64,000 bases of DNA from Candidatus Poribacteria bacterium. Its GTDB lineage: Bacteria; Poribacteria; WGA-4E; WGA-3G. Below the pieces are notes generated by a model. It ran no database searches and was not told the DNA's origin. It saw nothing but the letters and a program-made list of their open reading frames with translations. The DNA is taken from assembly GCA_003635195.1 (NCBI GenBank), contig PYIY01000004.1, positions 41,172 through 105,171 of the forward strand, written 5' to 3'. Numbering within the stretch: the stretch's first letter is position 1; every line of letters starts with the position of its first letter. The position numbers and the translations under genes were made by a program. Positions 8,903-17,991 of this stretch are shown here, piece by piece.

Positions 8903-9391
8903 TTACTGGTAAACAGGAGAGGTTGCCACGCGAGAGAATAAACGTTCTAATTCATTCATTGACAGACCGAGAATTATTTCAAGGTCAGTTTGCGTTAACC
9001 CAAGTTGTTGGACACCGAGGCTCTCTTCAAAGTCAGTTTGCGTTAATCCAAAATCTTTGTATCCCTGAATGATGATTTTGAGATACCATCTTGAGGGAGG
9101 TTCCGAATTGTCAGACGCTTCTTTCATCCTGTAGAACATGACGTTGTCTTGATAATATTTACCATAGTAATCAGGGTAACCTTCGTACGTATCAAGAGCG
9201 ACTTCATGGTCTTCTGTAATTTCCCAGAGTCCACCGTGAACGATGCCTTCGTCCGCGGGAACAATATCGGCGTGGTAGTTAAAAACAAGGCGAAAACCCT
9301 TAAGTTCGGACTTCCTTATACGAGTGATACCGGGACACCGTTGTTGCGTTTGAGAAACATTCATATTGGATCCATACGCAAAATATTGCAT
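8903..9391 (-). CDS. Gamma-glutamylcyclotransferase/AIG2-like protein
   Basis: The FAYGSNM motif at residues 4-10 and DTYEGYPDYY with the likely catalytic Glu70 place the first 120 residues in the gamma-glutamylcyclotransferase fold. Such enzymes release 5-oxoproline from gamma-glutamyl peptides. The 162-residue protein carries an odd C-terminal tail with a near-exact duplication (GLTQTDFEESLGVQQ and GLTQTDLEIILG). It is encoded by two 26-base repeats at 8981-9006 and 9031-9056. The gene converges on the upstream sulfatase with ten bases between stops. Start ATG 9391 follows AAGGAAG. The substrate is not determined. Confidence 0.8.
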   Translation of the reverse strand: MQYFAYGSNMNVSQTQQRCPGITRIRKSELKGFRLVFNYHADIVPADEGIVHGGLWEITEDHEVALDTYEGYPDYYGKYYQDNVMFYRMKEASDNSEPPSRWYLKIIIQGYKDFGLTQTDFEESLGVQQLGLTQTDLEIILGLSMNELERLFSRVATSPVYQ

Positions 9392-9411
9392 CGGTGTCTT
9401 CCTTCTGTGAA

Positions 9412-9440
9412 GCGGTCCCTAAACAGCGTAAAGGGACCGC
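9412..9440. terminator. Hairpin downstream of the LamG gene
   Basis: Perfect nine-base arms GCGGTCCCT and AGGGACCGC around an 11-base loop, 11 bases past the LamG stop on the minus strand. No T-run follows, so termination is inferred from position and stem strength. It also lies just upstream of the cyclotransferase start. Confidence 0.5.
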
Positions 9441-9450
9441 AAAATTGTTG

Positions 9451-10197
9451 CTATTGCGCCTTCAGTTTTCCCCAGAGTACAGGCAGTTTTTCCGACGGAT
9501 CCACAGCGAAAGCAGTGAAAAGGATACCGTCATTCATAATGCTCTGAACCTCGTCTTCGGTGAGTCCATCGTTGAAGAGACCGACCTCGTCCATAATAGT
9601 GGCGGAGAGGAAACCTACGCCTTTGTCTGTGGCGAGCCACGCCGTTTGATCCTGGTCTTGGAGTTGGAATTTCGGTACCTTTTGAGAAACTTTCTCTTCG
9701 CCATCAACATAGATTTTACAGGTCTCTCCGTCGTAGACATTGGCGACATGATACCATGTCCCAGCCTTAACAGTCACACCGCTGGTAACATTCCAAGTAT
9801 TTGTCCAACTACGGAGGATATTCGCCCCCTCTTTGTAAGGAACGTAGCGGTTGTTGCTCTGATCCCATATAGAGAAATAGTTCTGCTGCCCCCCAATGTC
9901 GGTAAAGTTTAGCCACAAGATGAAGGTCACTTTATCTTCGATAATGCCTTTACCGAGCGGGATGGTGACGGTCCCACCCTTTTTGATTTCAAGGGCACCA
10001 TCGAATTTGCCTTTTGCCCATTTCGCGTTCGTAATTGTGCCTTTACGTCCGTTTTCGGACGCGTCTTCAGCGGTATCACCTTTACCTTCGTCCAATAACC
10101 AGATGCCGACGATCCTATCCGGATCAATCTCGGCTTGGCTGTAACCAGCGATCCAACCTAACGCGAGTATCGCGCATAGAAATATTTTTAGTTTCAC
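9451..10197 (-). CDS. Secreted LamG/concanavalin A-like lectin-fold protein
   Basis: The 248-residue protein starts at GTG 10197, chosen because AGGAG lies eight bases upstream and a signal peptide (KLKIFLCAILALGWIAGYSQA) begins there. The ORF is open for another 28 codons upstream without such support. The mature part is one LamG jelly roll. It contains GIWLLDEGKGDTAEDAS, GKGIIEDKVTFILWLNF and WYHVANVYDGETCKIYVDG, followed by a DEVGLFNDGLTEDEVQSIMNDG strand typical of LamG_3. Two relatives occur at 40.2 and 62.6 kb. All end with a similar PSEKLPVLWGKLK-type tail, so they form a paralogous family. Carbohydrate binding at the cell surface is likely but not shown. Confidence 0.85.
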   Translation of the reverse strand: MKLKIFLCAILALGWIAGYSQAEIDPDRIVGIWLLDEGKGDTAEDASENGRKGTITNAKWAKGKFDGALEIKKGGTVTIPLGKGIIEDKVTFILWLNFTDIGGQQNYFSIWDQSNNRYVPYKEGANILRSWTNTWNVTSGVTVKAGTWYHVANVYDGETCKIYVDGEEKVSQKVPKFQLQDQDQTAWLATDKGVGFLSATIMDEVGLFNDGLTEDEVQSIMNDGILFTAFAVDPSEKLPVLWGKLKAQ

Positions 10198-10348
10198 GAG
10201 TTGTGCTCCTTTTTGATTGTGCACAGAATTCCGACCATAGTTCAACACGACAATCAGAGATGTGATCGGTATATTCATCACATTAGACTTCTCAAGGGTG
10301 TTGTAAGTTTAATCTTATTTCTGCTTGTTGATTTGTCCAGATTTTAAT

Positions 10349-10377
10349 TTGACAACGCCCCAGAATTAGGATATACT
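10349..10377 (+). promoter_or_regulatory. Consensus-like promoter of tRNA-Leu(CAG)
   Basis: TTGACA (10349-10354), 17-base spacer, TATACT (10372-10377). The predicted transcription start lies about four bases before the tRNA 5' end. Confidence 0.75.
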
Positions 10378-10387
10378 ATAATTACTT

Positions 10388-10473
10388 GCCGGGATGCTGG
10401 AATTTGGTAGACAGGCTAGGTTCAGGGTCTAGTGTGCATTACGCGCGTAAGGGTTCGAGCCCCTTTCCCGGCA
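10388..10473 (+). tRNA. tRNA-Leu (CAG)
   Basis: Acceptor arms GCCGGGA and TCCCGGC pair perfectly, with A as discriminator. The anticodon stem CTAGG/TCTAG encloses loop TTCAGGG with anticodon CAG at 10423-10425. The T-arm is AAGGG-TTCGAGC-CCCTT. A long variable arm (TGTGCATTACGCGCG) is present, as expected for leucine tRNA. CCA is not encoded. No integrase or duplicated 3' end is seen nearby. Confidence 0.95.
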
Positions 10474-10510
10474 TCTACAAATGTTATGTCGGCACGCTAT
10501 CCAAGTGTGC

Positions 10511-11698
10511 CTATTCGCTTTGTTCTCTTTCTAATGTCTCGGGTACCAACCACAAGAAAATCGCTACTGCGAGATAGCCGATGCCTCCCAAGGCGAAGCC
10601 GGAATAACTCAACCCGAACACATCAGCAATATTGCCAACAACGACCGGTCCTGCTGACCCCCCAAAATCTCCTGTGAGCCGCCATAACCCTAAGAATTCA
10701 CCCGTTCCGTCTCGCGGTGCTAAGTCGGCTCCGAGTGTCATCATCGTCCCCGAAGCAACACCGTTGCCGAGTCGCATGAGGATCGCTGCAAGCAGCAGCC
10801 ACGTAAATGTGCCTGTAAACGGCATCAACACCATGCCGGTGGCAAAGATGCAAATCCCAGGGACTGTCGCATACCTTCGACCAAACCGATCCATCATAAA
10901 ACCAGCAATCGGAAACATTGACATGTCCACGGCTGACGATATCATGACGACCGCTCGGACTTGTTGCGTTGTTAATCCGACAATGTCGTCAGCATAGAGT
11001 GGAATAATGATATGACACCCACGCCGTAGTGTTTGGACGCAGATCTGTCCTACGCCTGCTGTAGCGAGCAGTCGGGCATGTTGACGCGATACCTGGAGCA
11101 GGTGTTTCAGATAGGGAAGTTTCTTATCGGTTGTTTCACTGGGGTGGCGGTGCGTCTTTGGAATGAAAAAGAAACAGAGGCAGAGGTTAAGCATCACAAT
11201 GCCAGCATAGATAAAAAAGGGCAGACGTAGATTTACCCCAAGAAAGATAGAGAGGAACTGTCCTGCGAAGGTCCCCATCCGGTTTACACCACCGAATAGG
11301 GCAATCGCTCTCCCGCGGTTCGCTATCGGAATGACATCTGTCATATAAGCGTGGCGGGCGAGCATCCACAAGGCATTCCCGATTCCGCCAACCAACTGTG
11401 CCCCGATAAGTTGGAAAAAATGCGTTGCCGCGCCCATCCCGACAGTGGACAAACCTATCATCACCAAGCCGCACAACATTGACGGTTTGCGTCCGAGTCG
11501 TTCTACCAAAATACCCGCTGGAATATTTCCAAGTACACCGACAGCAAGGACAATTGTTGTTAAGGTATAGGATAACTCAAACGATTTAACGTAAATCGAG
11601 AGTGTTGGTGAAACAATGCCTCCGCCTGTCGCCAACAAAAATGCTGGAATGTAGATAGGGAGAATCAGCGAAACTCGGCTAAATTTAGGGTTATTCAA
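10511..11698 (-). CDS. Major facilitator superfamily transporter
   Basis: The 395-residue protein is almost entirely hydrophobic, with about twelve predicted helices in two halves. The MFS signature NIPAGILVERLGRKPSMLCG lies in the first cytoplasmic loop (about residues 54-74), and an equivalent GFMMDRFGRRYATVPG loop starts the second half. The family exports or imports small solutes by proton coupling; the substrate is not apparent. The reading frame begins at TTG 11698 with no clear Shine-Dalgarno, and no later start keeps the first helix, so the start is uncertain by a few codons. It is flanked by the plus-strand tRNA-Leu and lies downstream of the macro-domain gene on the same strand. Confidence 0.88.
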   Translation of the reverse strand: MNNPKFSRVSLILPIYIPAFLLATGGGIVSPTLSIYVKSFELSYTLTTIVLAVGVLGNIPAGILVERLGRKPSMLCGLVMIGLSTVGMGAATHFFQLIGAQLVGGIGNALWMLARHAYMTDVIPIANRGRAIALFGGVNRMGTFAGQFLSIFLGVNLRLPFFIYAGIVMLNLCLCFFFIPKTHRHPSETTDKKLPYLKHLLQVSRQHARLLATAGVGQICVQTLRRGCHIIIPLYADDIVGLTTQQVRAVVMISSAVDMSMFPIAGFMMDRFGRRYATVPGICIFATGMVLMPFTGTFTWLLLAAILMRLGNGVASGTMMTLGADLAPRDGTGEFLGLWRLTGDFGGSAGPVVVGNIADVFGLSYSGFALGGIGYLAVAIFLWLVPETLEREQSE

Positions 11699-11744
11699 TT
11701 TTAGGTGACTTTCAACACGGATAACTTTTTAGGATGCCTTATTC

Positions 11745-12290
11745 TCAAAAAACAGTGAGCAAAGCGTCCACATAGCACGTATGGGTCGCCTCATCAAACA
11801 AGATAAACTGAATCGTTGCTGGCACAGTGTTGCTCTGCAGCACAAGTTCCTTCACCGCAGTTAGCGCAACGACTGCTGCTTTCTCCGTTGGGTATCCATA
11901 GATACCGGTGCTAATAGAAGGAAAAGCGATGCTCTGAATGTTGTTTTCTACAGCAAGTCGAAGGCTTTCCTGATAACAACTCGCCAGTAGTTCGGCTTCA
12001 CCGGAATTACCGCCTTCCCATACCGGTCCAACTGTGTGAATCACATATTTCGCGTGAAGGTTGCCTCCTTGGGTAATGACCGCTTTGCCAGTAGGACAAC
12101 CGCCTTCGCGTCTGCGGATCTCTGCGCAGGCTTGCTCAATTGCGTCCCCACCGGCGCGCCGTATTGCCCCATCTACCCCGCCCCCACCGATAAGTTGGTT
12201 GTTCGCTGCGTTCACGATAGCATCAACTTCGGCTTTGGTTATATCGCCTTGGATCATTTCCAAGTCTGTTTGTTTAATCTGCGTTTTCAT
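11745..12290 (-). CDS. Macro-domain ADP-ribose hydrolase (YmdB/MacroD-like)
   Basis: Single macro domain of 181 residues. MacroD-type proteins remove ADP-ribose from proteins or acetyl groups from O-acetyl-ADP-ribose. Visible signatures are [20 protein letters not shown] (residues 14-33), the [14 protein letters not shown] phosphate loop, and [24 protein letters not shown], the second ligand-binding loop, is also present. Start ATG 12290 has GGAGG seven bases upstream. It lies 18 bases downstream of the DUF58 gene and is probably co-transcribed. It is not linked to the TIR-like gene at 38 kb. Confidence 0.9.
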   Translation of the reverse strand: MKTQIKQTDLEMIQGDITKAEVDAIVNAANNQLIGGGGVDGAIRRAGGDAIEQACAEIRRREGGCPTGKAVITQGGNLHAKYVIHTVGPVWEGGNSGEAELLASCYQESLRLAVENNIQSIAFPSISTGIYGYPTEKAAVVALTAVKELVLQSNTVPATIQFILFDEATHTCYVDALLTVF

Positions 12291-12308
12291 TGGACATCCT
12301 CCATATCG

Positions 12309-13211
12309 TTACCGATTTCTCTGAACGAAACCTACCCTATGCAGCTCCTGTAAAATGAAAGGTTCTATAGGGGTATTGCTTTCTAATTTTGCATAGCCGA
12401 TCCCTTGATCGGTGCAGAAACGTTGCAAATTGTCACAAAACGCCTGCTGTTGATCCCGGTATTGCGCGAGGGTTTCTGCATTAATTGTGACAGCTTTCGT
12501 TTCACCTGTTTCGGCATCTTCCACCAACCAGTCTCCGCCGGTAGGTGTGTTATCCAAGTGTGCTTGCGGGTCTATCTCTTCTGGACTTATCAAATGGATT
12601 GCTGTGAGAGAGAACCCACACCCTGAGAGTAATTTGAATCCGTCGGCGTAACCGATCGGATCCAAAAAATCTGAAAGTATGACAGCCATCCCAGCGCGTC
12701 GTTGGTACATAGGAAGTTGCTTAAGACATTCCGTGAGTCTCGTTTGTCCGGATGCTGCAATTGTGTCGAGTGCTTTTGTTAGACGTGGGAATTGTGATTT
12801 GCCTGTTGTTGGTGGTAGCGTTGGCGAGAGTCGTTCAGTACAGGTGTAGACTGCGACGCTGTCGGCGTGTGCCAAGGCGATATAGCCTAACGCTGCGGCG
12901 ATCTGTTTAGCGCACATCAATTTAGTAGGCGATCCAAATTCCATGGAACGGCTATTGTCAATAAGTAGTCCAAGTGGTAAGTCTTCGTCAGTGTGGAAAA
13001 GTTTGATAAAGAGTCTATCTAACCGTGCGTAAATGTTCCAGTCGACATGTCGCAGATCATCGCCGGGTTCATAAACACGATAGTCAGCGAATTCCATACC
13101 CGTGCCGCGATTGAGGCTTCGGCGTTCGCCTCTAAATTTGCTGCGGAACGCACGCTTGGAGCGAATGTAGAAGGGGTCAAGTCGTTTCAGAAATTGTGGT
13201 GTAAGAAGCAT
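12309..13211 (-). CDS. DUF58 domain protein (von Willebrand A-like)
   Basis: The 300-residue protein carries the DUF58 signature EFADYRVYEPGDDLRHVDWN at about residues 41-60. It has a VWA-type MIDAS motif DNSRSM (Asp-x-Ser-x-Ser) near residue 90. DUF58 proteins usually accompany MoxR AAA ATPases and membrane VWA partners in chaperone-like complexes for metalloenzymes or envelope proteins. No moxR gene is adjacent here, so the partner is elsewhere or lost. It is followed by the macro-domain gene on the same strand. No Shine-Dalgarno is obvious before ATG 13211. Confidence 0.85.
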   Translation of the reverse strand: MLLTPQFLKRLDPFYIRSKRAFRSKFRGERRSLNRGTGMEFADYRVYEPGDDLRHVDWNIYARLDRLFIKLFHTDEDLPLGLLIDNSRSMEFGSPTKLMCAKQIAAALGYIALAHADSVAVYTCTERLSPTLPPTTGKSQFPRLTKALDTIAASGQTRLTECLKQLPMYQRRAGMAVILSDFLDPIGYADGFKLLSGCGFSLTAIHLISPEEIDPQAHLDNTPTGGDWLVEDAETGETKAVTINAETLAQYRDQQQAFCDNLQRFCTDQGIGYAKLESNTPIEPFILQELHRVGFVQRNR

Positions 13212-13332
13212 CGCTATAAGTATTTAGGATAGTAGAGAAACGGGTGTACGAGGCACGAAAATCTCGTCTTATAATTAGGTCAGTAGTATAACACAGTTCG
13301 TTAAAAAAACACAAGAATTTTGCATATTTAAT

Positions 13333-13361
13333 TTGACATCCGCTAAAAGATGGTGTATAAT
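13333..13361 (+). promoter_or_regulatory. Perfect sigma-70 promoter upstream of the tRNA cluster
   Basis: TTGACA (13333-13338), 17-base spacer, TATAAT (13356-13361): full consensus at both hexamers. The first tRNA begins about 105 bases after the predicted start. It probably drives the six-tRNA array and perhaps reads on into tig, since no terminator is evident before it. Confidence 0.8.
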
Positions 13362-13472
13362 TTTAACTACCGAATCGGACGTAGAATGTCATAGGTAAGC
13401 GTCCATTACGTTCCTCGGTAAGGTCTCTGAAATTGCGGTTGTTGCCTGTAAATTGAGCGTATGTGTTCCTTT

Positions 13473-13548
<76 letters not shown>

Positions 13549-13570
13549 TCAAAATTGCCTGATAACACAA

Positions 13571-13644
<74 letters not shown>

Positions 13645-13680
13645 CTTTTCATACTGCTCACGGGGAAGAGAAGAAAATAT

Positions 13681-13754
13681 GGTGGATGTAGCTCAGGGGG
13701 TAGAGCGCTTGACTGTGGATCAAGAGGGCGTGGGTTCAAATCCCATCATCCACC
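13681..13754 (+). tRNA. tRNA-His (GTG)
   Basis: The extra 5' G (13681) and C73 (13754) typical of histidine tRNA flank the GTGGATG/CATCCAC acceptor stem. The anticodon loop CTGTGGA carries GTG at 13715-13717. Confidence 0.95.
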
Positions 13755-13761
13755 TTCATGA

Positions 13762-13834
13762 GCGTCCGTAGTTCAATGGATAGAGCAATAGTCTTCGGAA
13801 CTATAAGTTGGGGGTTCGAATCCCTCCGGACGCG
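13762..13834 (+). tRNA. tRNA-Arg (TCG)
   Basis: GCGTCCG/CGGACGC acceptor stem with discriminator G. Stem ATAGT/ACTAT surrounds CTTCGGA with anticodon TCG at 13795-13797. Only seven bases separate it from tRNA-His. Confidence 0.94.
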
Positions 13835-13930
13835 TATACTTTTGGATGCCAAGTCCACGCTTTGGGTGTGCGATAGTGCTTAGCGAGTGGGTGCCGATGA
13901 ATGCGCCTATGCTCAAGGCAGTCAGCAAGT

Positions 13931-14003
13931 GCGCCGTTAGCTCAATTGGCAGAGCATCTGACTCTTAATCAGGCGGTTGAAGGTTCGATTCCTTCACGGC
14001 GCA
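13931..14003 (+). tRNA. tRNA-Lys (CTT)
   Basis: GCGCCGT/ACGGCGC acceptor stem with discriminator A. Loop CTCTTAA carries anticodon CTT at 13964-13966. T-loop TTCGATT. The 96 bases before it hold no feature I recognise. Confidence 0.95.
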
Positions 14004-14027
14004 TTGTTAACAGAATACACCGAATTC

Positions 14028-14112
14028 GGGCGGGTGCTGGAATTGGTAGACAGGATAGACTTAGGATCTATTGGGGTTACGCCTCGTGAGGGTTCAAGTC
14101 CCTCCTCGCCCA
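14028..14112 (+). tRNA. tRNA-Leu (TAG)
   Basis: GGGCGGG pairs with CTCGCCC (one G-U pair) and the discriminator is A. Stem ATAGA/TCTAT encloses CTTAGGA with anticodon TAG at 14062-14064. A class II long variable arm is present. It ends 60 bases before the tig start. Confidence 0.95.
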
Positions 14113-14171
14113 TGCTCGTATTAGATATATAAAGTATCCGGGCTTTGAATGCCTGACGTGAGGACAGACAT

Positions 14172-15476
14172 TTGAGAGTTCAAATTGAAAGGTTAGACAC
14201 CACGCAAGTCCGTCTGGACATTGAGGTGCCTTCTGAAGACGTTAATGCAGCATTAAAGGAAACTTATGAGACCTTACGTACCCAAGTCTCGATTCCGGGT
14301 TTCCGAAAAGGGCGCGTGCCTGTCTCAATCCTCAAGTCGAGATTTCCTGATTACGTCAATAGTGAAGCTGTCCGGTATCTGGTTGCCCCTGCTTACGAAG
14401 ACGCTATTTATAGGGAAAAACTGAATCCACTCTCTCAGCCGAATTTCACACCTCCCCTTGATGAATTACGGGTTCAGGAAAACGAACCGTTCACATTCTC
14501 AGCCACCGTTGATATTCGACCGAATATAAGTCTCCCACCTTATGAAGACCTTGAGACGGATAAAAATCCGGTGAATGTCCCTCGTGAAGATGTTGATGCC
14601 TATATTACACGACTACAGGCGCAGTCTGCAACTTATGAACCGCTTGACACTGAGCGTCCGGTCGAGGCGAAAGATTGTGTCCGTGTAGATTGGGAGTGCT
14701 TAATTAACGGGGAGCGGATTGAGCCTGAATCGAGGCAAGATGTTGATATAGAACTCGGTATCGGGGCGTTAAATGAAAGACTTGAGCAGGCCCTGATTGG
14801 GATGCAGATTGGCGAAACAAAATCCGTGGATATCGATTTTCCACAAGAACATCCGATCACAGAACTTGCAGGAAAATTGGCGAAATATGCTATCACAGTG
14901 CACGCTATTACACAAAAGCATCTCCCCGCATTAGATGACGAGTTTGCGAAAGACCTTGGATATGAAAACTATTCACAACTTTATGGGCTGATATGGAACA
15001 ATCTGGTCGAAGAAGAGACAAGTTTACATGTTGATAAGCAGAAGGCGGAATTATTGGCTCAACTCATTGAAAAAACTGATATTGCGATTCCAGAGCCGTT
15101 AGTTGATCAATATGTGGGACAGACGCTCCAGAATGTCAAGCAACAATTAGCGAACGAACAGAGAACAGCCGAAGATGCCGGGATCAATATGGATACCTTG
15201 CCTGATGAACTGCGGCGAGATGTCATTCAACAAACAAAGCAGTCGTGGATTTTCGATATTATCGCTGAAGCGGAGGGCATCTACGTATCCGATGATGAAT
15301 TAGAATACGAAATCCGTCGCGCTGCTGAGCAACAAAATCGAGACGCTCAAAAATACGCGGACCTCTTGAAGTCAAGCAATCGACTGGAAGAACTCCGAGG
15401 GCAACTACAACACGAAAAAATTTATCAGTTCCTCATTCACCGTGCGTCCGCTAAACAGTCGCTCATAATCGCCTGA
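14172..15476 (+). CDS. tig: Trigger factor, ribosome-associated chaperone/prolyl isomerase
   Basis: Binds at the ribosomal exit tunnel and holds nascent chains. The 434-residue protein has the ribosome-binding signature GFRKGRVP at residues 43-50. A peptidyl-prolyl isomerase domain follows at about 150-240 (VEAKDCVRVDWECLINGE, IGMQIGETKSVDIDFP). The helical C-terminal chaperone domain runs to the end. The start is TTG 14172 with AGGA seven bases upstream; the first residues MRVQIERLD match family N-termini. It heads the classical tig-clpP-clpX-lon series, directly behind the tRNA array. Transcription from the tRNA promoter is possible. Confidence 0.95.
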   Translation: MRVQIERLDTTQVRLDIEVPSEDVNAALKETYETLRTQVSIPGFRKGRVPVSILKSRFPDYVNSEAVRYLVAPAYEDAIYREKLNPLSQPNFTPPLDELRVQENEPFTFSATVDIRPNISLPPYEDLETDKNPVNVPREDVDAYITRLQAQSATYEPLDTERPVEAKDCVRVDWECLINGERIEPESRQDVDIELGIGALNERLEQALIGMQIGETKSVDIDFPQEHPITELAGKLAKYAITVHAITQKHLPALDDEFAKDLGYENYSQLYGLIWNNLVEEETSLHVDKQKAELLAQLIEKTDIAIPEPLVDQYVGQTLQNVKQQLANEQRTAEDAGINMDTLPDELRRDVIQQTKQSWIFDIIAEAEGIYVSDDELEYEIRRAAEQQNRDAQKYADLLKSSNRLEELRGQLQHEKIYQFLIHRASAKQSLIIA

Positions 15477-15478
15477 TA

Positions 15479-15586
15479 ATAGTTATAAGTTAGGAGGTTA
15501 ACAGTTATAAGTTAAGAGGAAGACGGATGTTCCCACCGCTTCTTAACCAACCACTTATAATTTATAACCTATAACCTTTAAAAAAC
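15479..15586. repeat. Heptanucleotide repeat spacer between tig and clpP
   Basis: AGTTATAAGTTA-type units occur twice, followed by partly complementary CTTATAA/TTATAACCTATAACC units, giving an imperfect long hairpin. The right arm ends 12 bases before the clpP ATG in TTTAAAAAAC. No Shine-Dalgarno lies between. Confidence 0.6.
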
Positions 15587-16189
15587 ATGAATCTTGTACC
15601 TATCGTTGTTGAACAAACCAGTCGAGGCGAACGCTCATACGACATTTATTCTCGCTTGCTTGAAGACCGGATAATCATGATCGGAACCCCGATTGATGAC
15701 GATGTTACTGCCAATATCGTAACAGCACAGATGCTTTTCCTTGAGGGGAAGGACCCGGATGCGGATATTATTCTCTACATTAATACACCCGGTGGGTCTG
15801 TTTCCGCCGGTTTGGCGATTTACGATACAATGCAGTATATCAAAGCAGATGTGCAGACTTGGTGTTTAGGTCGAGCGTATAGTATGGGAGCGATTTTGCT
15901 TGCTGCGGGTGCTCCCGGTAAACGCTATGCGTTACCACATGCGAAAGCACTTATTCATCAACCGATGGCAACGGGGATCGGGGGTCAAGCCTCTGATATT
16001 AGCATTCATGCGAAAGAAATCCTACAAGAGCGAGATCGGCTTTATACTATTTTAGCCGAACATACCGGTCAAGATGTTGACAAGATCGCTACTGATGCTG
16101 ACCGTGATTTTTACATGACGGCTGATCAAGCTCTTGGATACGGTCTTGTTGATCATGTTGTAGCACAGCGTGCCACAGAGAGAGAATAG
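15587..16189 (+). CDS. clpP: ATP-dependent Clp protease proteolytic subunit
   Basis: Serine peptidase (S14) that forms a tetradecameric barrel with ClpX or ClpA. The 200-residue protein carries the triad Ser99 (GRAYSMGA), His124 (ALIHQP) and Asp174 (ADRDFYM), with spacing matching characterised ClpP enzymes. The GRAYSMG context replaces the commoner GQAASMG. Hydrophobic-pocket residues for ClpX IGF-loop docking are not assessed. The start ATG is preceded by TTTAAAAAAC, not a Shine-Dalgarno. clpX lies downstream after a repeat-filled 130-base spacer. Confidence 0.96.
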   Translation: MNLVPIVVEQTSRGERSYDIYSRLLEDRIIMIGTPIDDDVTANIVTAQMLFLEGKDPDADIILYINTPGGSVSAGLAIYDTMQYIKADVQTWCLGRAYSMGAILLAAGAPGKRYALPHAKALIHQPMATGIGGQASDISIHAKEILQERDRLYTILAEHTGQDVDKIATDADRDFYMTADQALGYGLVDHVVAQRATERE

Positions 16190-16300
16190 TTGTCGGTTGT
16201 CGGTTGTCGGTTAAGAGAACGACTTTATATATCAAGTTTCCCTCTTAACCGACAATTGAAAGGTTTTTCGCAGAAAACCCGAACCGACAACTGATGCCCC
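16190..16300. repeat. GTCGGTT heptamer array and inverted repeat between clpP and clpX
   Basis: Three tandem TTGTCGG-type heptamers begin at the clpP stop. TTGTCGGTTAAGAG (16204-16217) pairs perfectly with CTCTTAACCGACAA (16242-16255). A further complementary AACCGACAACTG unit ends near 16293. The result is a strong potential hairpin, followed by AAAAAAGGAG ahead of clpX. Confidence 0.75.
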
Positions 16301-16319
16301 TTAAAAAAGGAGAACCTCT

Positions 16320-17858
16320 ATGTCACAATCCGCCCATCGTGAAGTGTCTTGTTCTTTCTGTCAACAGGACAGTACACAAGTCCGTCTACGACTCCTTCAG
16401 GGCAGGGAAGCCAATATTTGTGTTGAATGCATTGTCCGGCTATCAGCATCCACATCGGATAGTGCTTCATGTGCATTTTGTAGGCGCGATAATACTCACG
16501 TCGAAAAACTCTTTAATGGACTTGAGGCGAATATTTGTGAGAGATGTCTTGCCGAGTGTATTGATCTCTGTAACGATATTCTTGCTCGTAAGCCAGATGG
16601 TAGTTTTGATCTATCCATGGAGGACTTTAACAAAGCGGAGGGCCCCGAGGAACAAGACGAACTTGAAGGTGATCAAGAGGAACCTGCCCAGGCGCGCGGA
16701 CACGGTATTCACCAACGTTCCGAAACCAATGCCACAAATACAACGCCCTCGGAAAGAAAAAATGAACAGAACGCATTTGCAGAACCCCCTTCGCCTGAAG
16801 AAATTAAAGCAAAACTTGATGAATACGTAATAGGTCAAGAACATGCCAAAAAGACATTGTCCGTTGCTGTTTACACGCACTATAAACGCTTACATCACAG
16901 CGATATGAGTGATGATGTTGAATTAGATAAAAGCAACATTTTGCTCATCGGCCCGACAGGTACAGGGAAAACGCTTCTTGCGCAAACACTTGCCAGGGTG
17001 TTAGATGTGCCTTTTGCCATCACTGATGCAACAACGTTGACGGAAGCGGGTTACGTGGGTGAGGATGTCGAGAATATTATATTGAAACTGGTTCAAGCGG
17101 CGGATGGCGATGTGGCACGTGCTGAAACCGGTATCATTTATATTGACGAAATTGACAAGATTACTCGGAAATCCGAAAATCCATCAATTACTCGCGACGT
17201 ATCCGGCGAAGGCGTTCAGCAAGCATTACTTAAGATTTTGGAAGGCACAACCGCGAATGTGCCACCGCGTGGCGGTAGGAAGCACCCTCATCAAGAGATG
17301 ATTGAGGTAAATACCAAAAAGGTATTGTTTATCTGCGGTGGGACCTTTATTGGATTAGATAAAGGCATTAAGGACAGACTCGGAAAGCAGAGCATCGGTT
17401 TTGGTTCGCCTATCCAACCGAAAAGTGAGACCAAAATTCATGAAATTCTTGCCCAAGTAACACCAAAGGACCTTATCAAATACGGATTTATCCCAGAATT
17501 GATTGGACGCCTGCCGGTTGTTACGACGCTTCATGAGTTGGATGCCCCGGCGTTGATTCGTATTCTCACGGAACCGAAGAACGCGCTCGTCAAACAATAT
17601 CGGCGTCTTTTGGCGTATGAAGGTGTGCAATTCCATGCGACTGATGAAGCATTAACGGCTATCGCAGACGAAGTTATTGAACGGGAAACGGGTGCGCGCG
17701 GGTTAAGAGCCGTTTTTGAAAAGATTATGCTTGATACCCTCTATTGTCTTCCATCACTTGACGGTGTTGAAGCATGTCATATCACCGAAGATTCTGTGCG
17801 TAATAGTGAACCGCCGGAACTCACTTACACAAAATCTGAAGAACTTAAAACTGCTTAG
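16320..17858 (+). CDS. clpX: ClpX unfoldase with two N-terminal zinc-binding domains
   Basis: AAA+ unfoldase that recognises tagged proteins and feeds ClpP. Residues 1-85 contain two consecutive C4 zinc-binding domains: C11/C14-C34/C37 and C51/C54-C73/C76. Known ClpX proteins have one, which dimerises and binds adaptors. An acidic low-complexity linker follows (about 95-155). The AAA+ core has Walker A GPTGTGKT from residue 211, Walker B IIYIDEID, the GYVGEDVE pore-loop segment and the GGTFIGLD sensor region. At 512 residues it is about 90 longer than E. coli ClpX, explained by the extra domain and linker. The Shine-Dalgarno AAAGGAGAACCTCT precedes ATG 16320. Confidence 0.95.
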   Translation: MSQSAHREVSCSFCQQDSTQVRLRLLQGREANICVECIVRLSASTSDSASCAFCRRDNTHVEKLFNGLEANICERCLAECIDLCNDILARKPDGSFDLSMEDFNKAEGPEEQDELEGDQEEPAQARGHGIHQRSETNATNTTPSERKNEQNAFAEPPSPEEIKAKLDEYVIGQEHAKKTLSVAVYTHYKRLHHSDMSDDVELDKSNILLIGPTGTGKTLLAQTLARVLDVPFAITDATTLTEAGYVGEDVENIILKLVQAADGDVARAETGIIYIDEIDKITRKSENPSITRDVSGEGVQQALLKILEGTTANVPPRGGRKHPHQEMIEVNTKKVLFICGGTFIGLDKGIKDRLGKQSIGFGSPIQPKSETKIHEILAQVTPKDLIKYGFIPELIGRLPVVTTLHELDAPALIRILTEPKNALVKQYRRLLAYEGVQFHATDEALTAIADEVIERETGARGLRAVFEKIMLDTLYCLPSLDGVEACHITEDSVRNSEPPELTYTKSEELKTA

Positions 17859-17896
17859 GCACAGTTTTGTGGATGAGCCGTTTGCTACTATGAGGA

Positions 17897-17991
17897 AATA
17901 GCCATCAGCCATCGGCTATCAGCAAAGAGGTTTTAGCGTAACCAAACACCTCTTTTACTGACTGCTGACTGCTGATAGCCATTAAAAAAAT
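17897..17991. repeat. Heptamer arrays and inverted repeat between clpX and lon
   Basis: Left: GCCATCAGCCATCGGCTATCAGC (units of seven). Right: GACTGCTGACTGCTGATAGCC. GGCTATCAGC and the following AAAGAGGT pair with ACCTCTTT and GCTGATAGCC. The right arm ends 11 bases before the lon ATG (ATTAAAAAAAT leader). Confidence 0.75.

Noticed and set aside
10388..10473. tRNA-Leu as an integration site of a genomic island
   Set aside because: No integrase gene and no repeated tRNA 3' end were found on either side.
11745..12290. Macro-domain gene as the missing partner of the TIR-like gene (type II Thoeris-like)
   Set aside because: It is 26 kb away, on the other strand, co-oriented with a DUF58 gene, and has no transmembrane helices; nothing links it to the 38 kb pair.
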